From positions 1,736,001 through 1,800,000 of the forward strand of contig NZ_JBBIFX010000001.1 in NCBI RefSeq assembly GCF_037543845.1: a stretch of 64,000 nt of DNA, given 5' to 3'. Every line of letters starts with the position of its first letter. Positions within the stretch are counted from its first letter, which is position 1. Of this stretch, positions 16,982-23,942 are shown in pieces. The stretch is from Gymnodinialimonas ulvae. GTDB lineage: Bacteria > Pseudomonadota > Alphaproteobacteria > Rhodobacterales > Rhodobacteraceae. The translations under genes were made by a program, and so were the position numbers. The notes beneath the pieces are model-generated. The model was not told the origin of the DNA, ran no database searches, and worked only from the letters and a program-made list of their open reading frames with translations.

Positions 16982-17668
16982 CTAGCTCAGCCATTTCGCG
17001 TAATCCGACACCAGCAAATGGGTCGGATCGACGTTTTCCTCGATCTCCGCAAAGCGGCCCAACGGCTCGCGATACCAATTGTCGGTCTCGTCATCGTTCA
17101 CCGTCGACACCTCCCCGATCAGAACGTCGCCACCCTCGCCCCAAAACGCATGCCAATCGCCAGGCATCAGCGTGACCGACTCGCCCGGTGCGAACAAAAG
17201 CACCTCGCCGGGCGTGAACCGCCGCTCGATTCCGTCGCACATCACAACCCCGCCCGCATTCGGATCGCACGAGCCGTCTTCGGCAGCGCCGAACATCTCA
17301 ACGGCCAGTGTGGCCCCCCCGCGGTTGATGATATCCTCAGCCTTCAGGTAGTGGCGGTGCATCGGGCTCATCTGATCCTTCTTTGAGATCAGCAGCTTCT
17401 CGGCATAACACATGCCGCCGCCACCCTGAAGATCGCTCAACCGCCCATTGCGCAGCGTGAACAGAAAAAGGCCCAGGTTCTCGAAATCACCTGCGCCGAA
17501 ATCGGTGATGTCCCAGCCCAAACGCTGATCGATCACCGCGCGCGCCGCGTCCTTGCGGTCCACGAATTCGCCGGGTGTCCAATACGCAAAAGGCGGCAAT
17601 GCAAAGCCGAACGAGCGCATGAAGGCGTCGGCTTCGGCCATGATATCGTTCACTTCAGAGCGCTTCAT
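16982..17668 (-). CDS. D-lyxose ketol-isomerase-like cupin protein
   Basis: 228 residues, the usual size of the family that interconverts D-lyxose and D-xylulose. Cupin metal-site signs: KKDQMSPMHRHYLKAEDIINRGG (His pair and Glu) and LMPGDWHAFWGEGGDVLIGEVST (His and Glu). It starts MKRSEVNDIMAEADAFMRSFGFALPPFAYWTP after a GAGGGG ribosome site, and longer in-frame starts add only junk. A link to the xylulokinase far to the right is possible but not shown. Confidence 0.85.
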   Translation of the reverse strand: MKRSEVNDIMAEADAFMRSFGFALPPFAYWTPGEFVDRKDAARAVIDQRLGWDITDFGAGDFENLGLFLFTLRNGRLSDLQGGGGMCYAEKLLISKKDQMSPMHRHYLKAEDIINRGGATLAVEMFGAAEDGSCDPNAGGVVMCDGIERRFTPGEVLLFAPGESVTLMPGDWHAFWGEGGDVLIGEVSTVNDDETDNWYREPLGRFAEIEENVDPTHLLVSDYAKWLS

Positions 17669-17939
17669 TCCGGTCCCCTCCGTAGCTCTCAATCCCGCAG
17701 GTTTCCCCCGCCCGTACGGTTTGCGCAAGCCCCCCACGCGACCGAAACCTCCCGACCGCCCGCCCCTCCTTGTTCCGGACAAATGCCGGCGGGATGCGCA
17801 AGCAGCCGGGGCAGCGCCCCGTCCCACGCCGCCACACACCACACCGTCAAAAACCAAGCACCATTTTCACCATTCGGTCCTCGCGAAGCGGGCCACGTCC
17901 GTCTAGGCTCATCCCCAACGCTACGATACGGACATCGCC

Positions 17940-19898
17940 ATGGACGAGACCCTGCTTCAGGCCACGATATACCTCGGTGCGATGCTGATCGCAGTGCCGA
18001 TCTCGGTGCGCCTCGGACTGGGGTCGGTCCTTGGCTACCTGCTGGCAGGGATCGCCATCGGTCCGGTGCTTGGCCTTGTCGGCGGATCGGAAACCCAACA
18101 CCTGCAGCATTACGCAGAATTCGGCGTCGTCCTGATGCTGTTTCTCATCGGGTTGGAGCTTGACCCCCGCGCCCTGTGGGAGATGCGCAAACGCCTGATC
18201 GGGCTTGGCGGTAGCCAGATCGCGCTGTCGATCATGGCGCTGGCAGGCGGCGCGGCGCTTCTGGGCATGGAGACCCCCTTGGCACTGGCCATCGGGATCA
18301 CATTGGCATTGTCGTCCACCGCCATCGTGCTGACCACGCTCAATGAGAAGCAATTGATGCGCACACCGGGCGGACGCGGCGCGTTTTCCGTGCTGCTGAC
18401 GCAGGACATCGCGGTGATCCCGGCGCTGGCGGTGTTGCCGCTTCTGGCCACATCCTCGCTGCTGCGGCTCAATGAAGACGGTTCGATTTCACGCGGGCTG
18501 GAAAGCGACGGCCATCATTCGCTGTCGTTGGTCGACGGCTTGCCCGCATGGGGCGTGACGCTGGTCACACTCGCCGCGGTGGCGGGCATTATCCTAGCCG
18601 GGCGCTACCTTCTACCACTGATATTCCGTGCGCTCCACACCACCCGCCTGCGGGAAATGTTCACGGTTGCAGCGCTGGTGATCGTGGTCGGCATTGCAGT
18701 ACTGATGCTTCTGGTCGGCCTGTCCCCCGCGCTTGGCGCGTTCCTGGCCGGGGTCGTTCTGGCCAATTCCGAATTCCGCCATGAGCTGGAAGCCGATATC
18801 GAGCCATTCAAAGGCCTTTTGCTCGGGCTGTTCTTCATCACCGTGGGCGCAGGTATCAATTTCGCCACCTTCTTCGGCATGCCCTTCCTGATCCTCGGCC
18901 TCACCCTCGCGGTGATGCTGCTCAAGGGCCTGATCCTCTACGCCATCGCCCGGATCAGCCGGATAGAAGGCCGCGACCGCTGGCTTTTCACCCTCAGCCT
19001 TGCGCAAGCGGGCGAGTTTGGCTTCGTTCTGGTAGCGTTCGGTGTGCAGCAGGCTGTCTTTCCGGACCGCATCGCGGAAATCCTGCTCCTGATCGTGGCG
19101 CTGTCGATGCTGTTCACCCCGCTCAGCTTCATCCTCTACGAACGGATCAGCGCGCGCCTGGGCGATGGCGGCGACGACGCGCCCGGCCATGACGAGATCG
19201 ATGATGAAGCCCCGATCATCATCGCGGGCATCGGCCGTTTTGGGCAGGTCGTGAACCGTATGGTGCGCGCCGCCGGCTTCAAAACCGTGGTGCTCGATGC
19301 CAACCTCGAAACCATCCGCCTCATGCGCCGCCTCGGGCTGAAAAGCTTCTTCGGCGATCCGACCCGGCCCGAATTGCTCAAGGCCGCCGGGATCGACACG
19401 GCCAAGGTGCTGGTGGTCGCGGTCGACAACAAAGCCTCCGCCGTGCAGCTTGTCCGTTACGCCAAGCGCACCAATCCCGATATTTCGGTCGTCGCGCGGG
19501 CCCATGATCGGTTTCATGTCTATGAGCTTTATGAAGCCGGGGCCGATCACATCATCCGCGAAGTGTTCGACAGCGCGCTGCGCGCCGGTCGATATGTCCT
19601 CGAAGACGTGGGGTTGAGCGATTACGAGGCGCACGAGACCGAGATCGCCTTCTACCGCCACGACCGCCACCATTTGCGTGAATTGGCCGATGTCTGGAAA
19701 CCCGGCGTCCCCGTGGCAGACAATCCCGAATACATGCGCCGGGCGCGGGAAATGGCCGACAATCTGGAAAACGCCATGGCCGAAGTGCTCAGCGAAATGG
19801 GCGACGAGCGGCCCGACATGACGGCCCGCGCGCGGGGCGATGTCAGCGCCTTGTCGGGCCTGTCGCGGGCGCGCCGCCCCGGCGGATCCGGGTCTTAG
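17940..19898 (+). CDS. CPA2-type monovalent cation:proton antiporter with TrkA-N domain (KefB/C-like)
   Basis: 652 residues. About twelve membrane segments cover residues 1-390, with the family motif FLIGLELDPRALWEMR near 65-80 and an LALSSTAIVLTTL segment. A cytoplasmic RCK/TrkA-N Rossmann domain follows from about residue 420 (IIIAGIGRFGQVVNRMVRAAGF), ending near 550. The tail is charged. It exports K+ (or Na+) in exchange for H+. Whether it is glutathione-gated like KefC cannot be told from sequence, and no KefF/KefG-like partner gene is adjacent. Confidence 0.93.
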   Translation: MDETLLQATIYLGAMLIAVPISVRLGLGSVLGYLLAGIAIGPVLGLVGGSETQHLQHYAEFGVVLMLFLIGLELDPRALWEMRKRLIGLGGSQIALSIMALAGGAALLGMETPLALAIGITLALSSTAIVLTTLNEKQLMRTPGGRGAFSVLLTQDIAVIPALAVLPLLATSSLLRLNEDGSISRGLESDGHHSLSLVDGLPAWGVTLVTLAAVAGIILAGRYLLPLIFRALHTTRLREMFTVAALVIVVGIAVLMLLVGLSPALGAFLAGVVLANSEFRHELEADIEPFKGLLLGLFFITVGAGINFATFFGMPFLILGLTLAVMLLKGLILYAIARISRIEGRDRWLFTLSLAQAGEFGFVLVAFGVQQAVFPDRIAEILLLIVALSMLFTPLSFILYERISARLGDGGDDAPGHDEIDDEAPIIIAGIGRFGQVVNRMVRAAGFKTVVLDANLETIRLMRRLGLKSFFGDPTRPELLKAAGIDTAKVLVVAVDNKASAVQLVRYAKRTNPDISVVARAHDRFHVYELYEAGADHIIREVFDSALRAGRYVLEDVGLSDYEAHETEIAFYRHDRHHLRELADVWKPGVPVADNPEYMRRAREMADNLENAMAEVLSEMGDERPDMTARARGDVSALSGLSRARRPGGSGS

Positions 19899-19917
19899 CT
19901 TTCGCGCCGGGTGGCTG

Positions 19918-19953
19918 CGGAAATCCTGCGGTTTGCGAGCCGGAAATCCTGCG
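19918..19953. repeat. Short direct repeat, 13 bp, period 23
   Basis: CGGAAATCCTGCG occurs at 19918-19930 and again at 19941-19953 in the 69 bp between the antiporter and cobT, which are convergent. No function evident. Confidence 0.5.
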
Positions 19954-19967
19954 AAATTCGCCCGCGC

Positions 19968-20981
19968 CTAGCCGTCTGACACACCCGCCTCGGCAAAGCT
20001 CGCCATGCCCGAATGACACGCCAGGGCCCCTTTCAGGATCTGGATCGCCAAGGCCGCACCCGAGCCTTCGCCCAACCGCAGATCCAGCGACAGCAGCGGC
20101 ACCTTCCCCAGCTGTTCAAGCATGCGAATATGGGCCTGTTCCGCCGACGCATGACCGGCGATGGCATGATCCAGCGCGCCTTTGGCCGTGCGGTCCAACA
20201 CCGCCGCCGCTGCGGTGCAGATGAACCCGTCGAGGATCACCGGAATGCCCTCGACCCGCGCGCGCGCCATGGCGCCGGCCATCGCGGCAATCTCGCGTCC
20301 ACCCAGACACCGCAGTGCCTCCAGCGGGTCTTTGGCAGCACCGGGGTTCGCGGCCAATCCGTCAGCCACGACCTGCGCCTTGAGGGCAATGCCCGCCGCA
20401 TCCACGCCCGTGCCGCGCCCGGTCCAATCGGCCGCCTCTCCGCCGTAAAGCGCATGGGCGATAGCCGCCGCCGACGTGGTATTGCCGATCCCCATCTCGC
20501 CGACCACCAGAAGATCCGCGCCGGTATCGACAGCGTTCCAGCCGGTGTTGAACGCGAACAAGAACCCCGCCTCATCCATTGCGGGGCCTTGGGTGAAGTC
20601 TTCGGTCGGCGTCTCCAGATCGATCGCATGGGCCGACATTGCTGCACCGGCCAGATCGCTGAGCTGGTTGATCGCCGCGCCGCCGGCTTCGAAGTTGGCG
20701 ACCATCTGCACCGTCACTTCCGGCGGAAAGGCCGAGACACCCCGCGCCGCCACACCGTGATTGCCCGCGAAAACAAGGACCTGCGGCGCCTCGATCCGGG
20801 GCCGGGCATCACCGCGCCAGGCCGCATACCAGATCGCGATCTCCTCCAGACGCCCCAACGCCCCCGGCGGCTTTGTCAGCACGGAATTGCGCGCCTCCGC
20901 CGCCTCGCGCGTGGCAGTATCAGGCGAGGTTGCCGCCTTCAGGCGCGCGCGAATATCGGACAGGTCTTGCGGTGCACTCAT
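19968..20981 (-). CDS. cobT: Nicotinate-nucleotide-dimethylbenzimidazole phosphoribosyltransferase
   Basis: 337 residues. Makes alpha-ribazole phosphate for the lower ligand of cobalamin. Motifs: SVLTKPPGALGRLEEIAIWYA, VFAGNHGVAARGVSAFP, GEMGIGNTTSAAAI and, near the end, LLSLDLRLGEGSGAALA with the catalytic Glu. Start MSAPQDLSDIRARL at 20981 is preferred over an upstream in-frame codon. Divergent from cobS with 83 bp between, so the two lower-ligand genes probably share a promoter region. No cobalamin riboswitch was recognised there. Confidence 0.96.
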   Translation of the reverse strand: MSAPQDLSDIRARLKAATSPDTATREAAEARNSVLTKPPGALGRLEEIAIWYAAWRGDARPRIEAPQVLVFAGNHGVAARGVSAFPPEVTVQMVANFEAGGAAINQLSDLAGAAMSAHAIDLETPTEDFTQGPAMDEAGFLFAFNTGWNAVDTGADLLVVGEMGIGNTTSAAAIAHALYGGEAADWTGRGTGVDAAGIALKAQVVADGLAANPGAAKDPLEALRCLGGREIAAMAGAMARARVEGIPVILDGFICTAAAAVLDRTAKGALDHAIAGHASAEQAHIRMLEQLGKVPLLSLDLRLGEGSGAALAIQILKGALACHSGMASFAEAGVSDG

Positions 20982-21064
20982 CAATCGGGTCCCTTGCGTT
21001 GCGGGGTCATTTTCGTGTTTAGCGGTCGCCAATTCGTCCGCAGGCGGCAAAAAAGGTCATCCCG

Positions 21065-21823
21065 ATGTCTGATACCAAGGGCTTCGCTCCGCAACCCCGC
21101 GATGTCGTCCGCGCCTTCCACCTTTTGTCGCGCCTGCCGCTTCCCGGCGGCGATGCGACGCGTGCCGCCTCCTCGGCCTGGGCCTGGCCGCTGGTCGGGT
21201 CGCTGATCGCGGCGCTTCAGGTCGGGCTTGGCATTGCGGCGCTGGCCCTCGGCGTTCCGGTCTGGGCTGCCGCGGGTCTGGCGCTGGCGCTTGGCGTGAT
21301 CCTGACCGGCGGGCTCCATGAAGACGGGTTGGCCGATTGCGCCGACGGCTTCTGGGGCGGGCATAGCCGCGAACGCCGGTTGGAGATCCTGAAAGACAGC
21401 CGCGTGGGAAGCTACGGCGTCTTGGCGATGATCTTTGCCGTCGGCCTGCGGTGGAGCCTGCTGGCCGCCCTTCTGCCCACGGCACCCTGGGCGCTGCTCG
21501 CAGGCGCCATGCTCAGCCGCGCGGCGATGGCAGTCTTGATGGCCCGGATGCCCTTCGCGCGCAGCGATGGCCTGGCGCAGCATGTCGGCAAACCGCCGGT
21601 CATCGCAGCGGCCTTGGCCTGCGCAATCGCATGTGTTGGTGCGGTGATCAGCGCGGGCCTGTGGCCCGGCGCGGTGGCCGCGCTCCTCGTTGTGGGAGCG
21701 GCCTTTACGGTGGGTGCGCTTGCCCGCGCGAAGATCGGCGGGCAAACAGGAGATGTCTTGGGGGCCGCGCAGGTCATGGGCGACATCGCCGCCCTTTTGG
21801 CCGTCGCAGCCCTTCTGATATGA
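21065..21823 (+). CDS. cobS: Adenosylcobinamide-GDP ribazoletransferase (cobalamin synthase)
   Basis: 252 residues, polytopic inner-membrane enzyme joining alpha-ribazole to adenosylcobinamide-GDP. Contains FHLLSRLPLP at the N-terminus and the family's GLHEDGLADCADGFWGG motif (acidic metal-binding residues). Five to seven hydrophobic segments lie between residues 40 and 252, and GQTGDVLGAAQVMGDI is near the end. Its stop codon abuts the stop of the following minus-strand lipoprotein gene. Confidence 0.96.
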   Translation: MSDTKGFAPQPRDVVRAFHLLSRLPLPGGDATRAASSAWAWPLVGSLIAALQVGLGIAALALGVPVWAAAGLALALGVILTGGLHEDGLADCADGFWGGHSRERRLEILKDSRVGSYGVLAMIFAVGLRWSLLAALLPTAPWALLAGAMLSRAAMAVLMARMPFARSDGLAQHVGKPPVIAAALACAIACVGAVISAGLWPGAVAALLVVGAAFTVGALARAKIGGQTGDVLGAAQVMGDIAALLAVAALLI

Positions 21824-22111
21824 TCAGCAGGGGCCTTGGCTGTAGACGTCCTGACCGAACTGGTTCTGACCCTGATAATAGGCGCATTGCCCGGTCTGGC
21901 TGTTGCGCGCAACCTGTGTGCCCACGGCAGCGCCGCCAACGGTGGCCAGAACGGTCCATGCCGGGTTCGCATCAAACGCATCGGCAAGCAGCAGGCCCGC
22001 GCCCGCGCCGCCCAAAAGGCCGAGGTTCGCACGATCCTGGTTCGACAGCGGCTGGCAGGCGCTGACGGCGACAGCTGCGATCAGCAGCACGGGTGCAACA
22101 AACGTCTTCAT
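21824..22111 (-). CDS. Small glycine-zipper lipoprotein, unknown
   Basis: 95 residues. Signal peptide MKTFVAPVLLIAAVAVSAC with a VSAC lipobox (Cys19), then LGLLGGAGAGLLLADAF, a glycine-zipper-like hydrophobic hairpin. The tail is Gln/Tyr/Gly-rich and contains two more Cys (QCAYYQGQNQFGQ...GPC). Likely anchored in the outer membrane. Resembles the small 2TM glycine-zipper lipoproteins common in proteobacteria; exact role unknown. Start fixed by the signal peptide and an AAGGAAGACCTCTT upstream element. Confidence 0.8.
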   Translation of the reverse strand: MKTFVAPVLLIAAVAVSACQPLSNQDRANLGLLGGAGAGLLLADAFDANPAWTVLATVGGAAVGTQVARNSQTGQCAYYQGQNQFGQDVYSQGPC

Positions 22112-22194
22112 AAGAGGTCTTCCTTTCAGTGATGGGCGATTCACGCCCGTTCGGTCATGAGATCCGCGTTTCCCTGATCCACCTAGTAGCACAG

Positions 22195-22223
22195 AAAAAA
22201 ACCTGCCGCGAGGTCGCGACAGG
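22195..22223 (-). terminator. Rho-independent terminator of carD
   Basis: On the minus strand CCTGTCGCG-ACCT-CGCGGCAGG (one mismatch) is followed directly by seven T. It lies 65 bp past the carD stop. Confidence 0.85.
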
Positions 22224-22288
22224 TCTGGAAATCCGGCCCTTAGGTCAGGACCGCGTGAACTTGCCCGCGCCGGGGCGGTGTGTCGGCG

Positions 22289-22804
22289 TTATGCCGCCAC
22301 CCGTTTCGACAGGACCTCAACCACATGGTTTGCGGCGCCTGCCTCGTCGAGCCCTTTGACCGCCGCCAATTCGCGGGTCAGCCGCTCCAATGCGGCTTCA
22401 TACAGCTGACGTTCGGAATAGCTCTGCTCACGCTGATCATCGGCCCGGTGCAGGTCGCGCACAACCTCCGCGATGGAAATCAGGTCGCCGGAATTGATCT
22501 TTTGCTCGTATTCCTGCGCCCGGCGCGACCACATGGCGCGCTTCACGCGAGCCTTGCCCTTCAGCGTATCAAGCGCCTTGGACACCACCGTCGGGTCGCT
22601 GAGCGGGCGCATGCCCACCTGCGTGGCCTTGGCGGTCGGCACGCGCAGTGTCATCTTGTCCTTCTCGAACGAGATGACGAACAATTCCAGCTCCAGCCCC
22701 GCAACCTCCTGCTCCTCGATGGAGACGATCTTGCCAACGCCATGGGCAGGGTAGACGACATAATCGTTAGGGCTGAACAGCTGCGACTTGCGGGCTTTAC
22801 TCAT
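22289..22804 (-). CDS. carD: CarD-family transcriptional regulator
   Basis: 171 residues. N-terminal RNA-polymerase-interacting (Tudor-like) domain: FSPNDYVVYPAHGVGKIVSIEEQEV, continuing through LFVISFEKDKMTLRVPTAKA. A helical DNA-binding C-terminal part follows (MWSRRAQEYEQKINSGDLISIAEVVRDLHR), ending VVEVLSKRVAA. CarD stabilises open promoter complexes and is near-universal in Rhodobacteraceae. Start at 22804 (MSKARKSQ) is preferred, though ATG 22813 (MKRMSKAR) is also possible since AAGGA lies upstream of both. Followed by a clear terminator. Confidence 0.95.
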   Translation of the reverse strand: MSKARKSQLFSPNDYVVYPAHGVGKIVSIEEQEVAGLELELFVISFEKDKMTLRVPTAKATQVGMRPLSDPTVVSKALDTLKGKARVKRAMWSRRAQEYEQKINSGDLISIAEVVRDLHRADDQREQSYSERQLYEAALERLTRELAAVKGLDEAGAANHVVEVLSKRVAA

Positions 22805-23114
22805 GCGTTTCATTTCCTTTTTGTGGCGCTGGTCACCGGCGATGAACGGCGGCGACGCGCGAGACTGCAGGCGTAAAAAACGCATGCGGGATGCGCGAGC
22901 ATTCCGTTTGCGTTGCTTTATAACTGCAGAGTTTACAGGCCGATCAGGCGACCCCTCAGTGGTACGGACGATGCGATTTGTTTGCCATATATAACACGAA
23001 TCGCCCCTGATTCCTAGCGTACCACCCGCAAGGGTTAGCGAAGCCCTTAAAAGAAGGGGCAAATCTTAGGTCAATTGTGCTCACCTTTCGGCACCGGGGC
23101 CCCGAACAGACGGT
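22805..23114. other. 310 bp intergenic region upstream of carD
   Basis: No convincing gene on either strand. It holds the carD leader and a candidate promoter (23046-23074), plus a CGGGGCCCCG palindrome near 23095 just downstream of fdxA. I see no hairpin with a T-tract for fdxA. Confidence 0.5.
23046..23074 (-). promoter_or_regulatory. Candidate carD promoter
   Basis: Minus strand TTGACC, a 17 bp spacer, then TTTAAG, a fair match to sigma-70 -35/-10 boxes. It would give a leader of roughly 235 nt before the carD start, which is long, so a nearer promoter is also possible. Confidence 0.3.
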
Positions 23115-23450
23115 TTAACCGCCCTCACCTGCCGCTTCAGAGAACAGCTCCATCTTGCCATCCTTGCCGTCCATCTCTTCGGCAGTCGGTAGCGGGTCCT
23201 TCTTGGTGATGATGACCGGCCAAAGCTCGGAATACTTTCGGTTGAATTCCACCCATTTCTCCATGTCCGGCTCGGTGTCCGGGCGGATCGCGTCGGCGGG
23301 GCATTCCGGCTCGCAGACGCCGCAATCGATGCATTCGTCGGGATGGATCACCAACATGTTCTCGCCCTCGTAGAAGCAATCTACTGGGCAAACCTCCACG
23401 CAATCGGTGTATTTACAGGCGATGCAGGCGTCGTTGACGATGTAGGTCAT
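23115..23450 (-). CDS. fdxA: 7Fe ferredoxin FdxA
   Basis: 111 residues. C9, C17 and C50 fit the 3Fe-4S site. C21, C40, C43 and C46 fit the 4Fe-4S site, exactly the Azotobacter FdI pattern shifted by one. The rest of the N-terminal half is canonical: TDCVEVCPVDCFYEGENMLV, then HPDECIDCGVCEPECPADAI. A C-terminal helical extension (WVEFNRKYSELWPVI) ends in an acidic tail. Cytoplasmic electron carrier, partner unknown. Start MTYIVNDAC at 23450 is the family start. Confidence 0.97.
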   Translation of the reverse strand: MTYIVNDACIACKYTDCVEVCPVDCFYEGENMLVIHPDECIDCGVCEPECPADAIRPDTEPDMEKWVEFNRKYSELWPVIITKKDPLPTAEEMDGKDGKMELFSEAAGEGG

Positions 23451-23555
23451 GGCTGTGCGGTCCAGGTCGGTCTGTACGTGATGCCTGCTACGGCAGGCGT
23501 GGGATGGATGCAAGGCGACCAAATGGCCCCTCACAGGGTCGTCAATTTGGTGTAA

Positions 23556-23575
23556 GGCAAAGTTTACACTTTGCC
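23556..23575. repeat. 8 bp perfect inverted repeat between the S4 gene and fdxA
   Basis: GGCAAAGT (23556-23563), loop TTAC, ACTTTGCC (23568-23575). It begins 10 bp past the stop of the S4 gene and lies 106 bp upstream of fdxA. It may end the S4 transcript (no strong T-tract) or serve as an operator for fdxA. Confidence 0.5.
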
Positions 23576-23585
23576 AATAACCTCT

Positions 23586-23942
23586 TCATTCTCCATCGCG
23601 AAAGGCCTGCAAATCGCGTCGGTCCTTCTTGGTCGGGCGTGGGCCGACACGGGGGGCGACCGGTTCGGCCTCAGGCGTCAAATCCTCGTAAAGTGCCTGC
23701 GCCTCGGCGGCCGGTCCGCGCCGTTTCGCCAGCGCGGCAATCCGCACCACTCGGATTTGTCGGCCCTGCGGAAAGGTTAAGACATGGCCCACGCCCACTT
23801 GGGTCGAAGACTTCGAGACCTTGTCGCCATCCACGCGTACGGCGCCGTCGCCGACGACGCGCGCCGCCAGCGAGCGGGTCTTGAAGAACCGGGCCTGCCA
23901 CAACCAGCGATCAAGCCGATCCTTCTGGCCCGGCTCGCTCAG
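23586..23942 (-). CDS. S4-domain RNA-binding protein (Hsp15-like), probable CTG start
   Basis: 118 residues if translation begins at CTG 23942. S4 domain: SEPGQKDRLDRWLWQARFFKTRSLAARVV, then GDGAVRVDGDKVSKSSTQVGVGHVLTF. The protein binds structured RNA, as Hsp15 does on stalled 50S subunits. No ATG or GTG lies where the domain needs it. The CTG overlaps the helicase stop (CTGA) and has AAGGA six bases upstream. The only other option, TTG 23903, would cut off the conserved DRLDRWLW segment. Coupled to the helicase gene. Confidence 0.85.
   Translation of the reverse strand: MSEPGQKDRLDRWLWQARFFKTRSLAARVVGDGAVRVDGDKVSKSSTQVGVGHVLTFPQGRQIRVVRIAALAKRRGPAAEAQALYEDLTPEAEPVAPRVGPRPTKKDRRDLQAFRDGE

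Noticed and set aside
20982..21064. Cobalamin riboswitch between cobT and cobS
   Set aside because: The 83 bp gap is too short, and I could not recognise a B12-box-like element.
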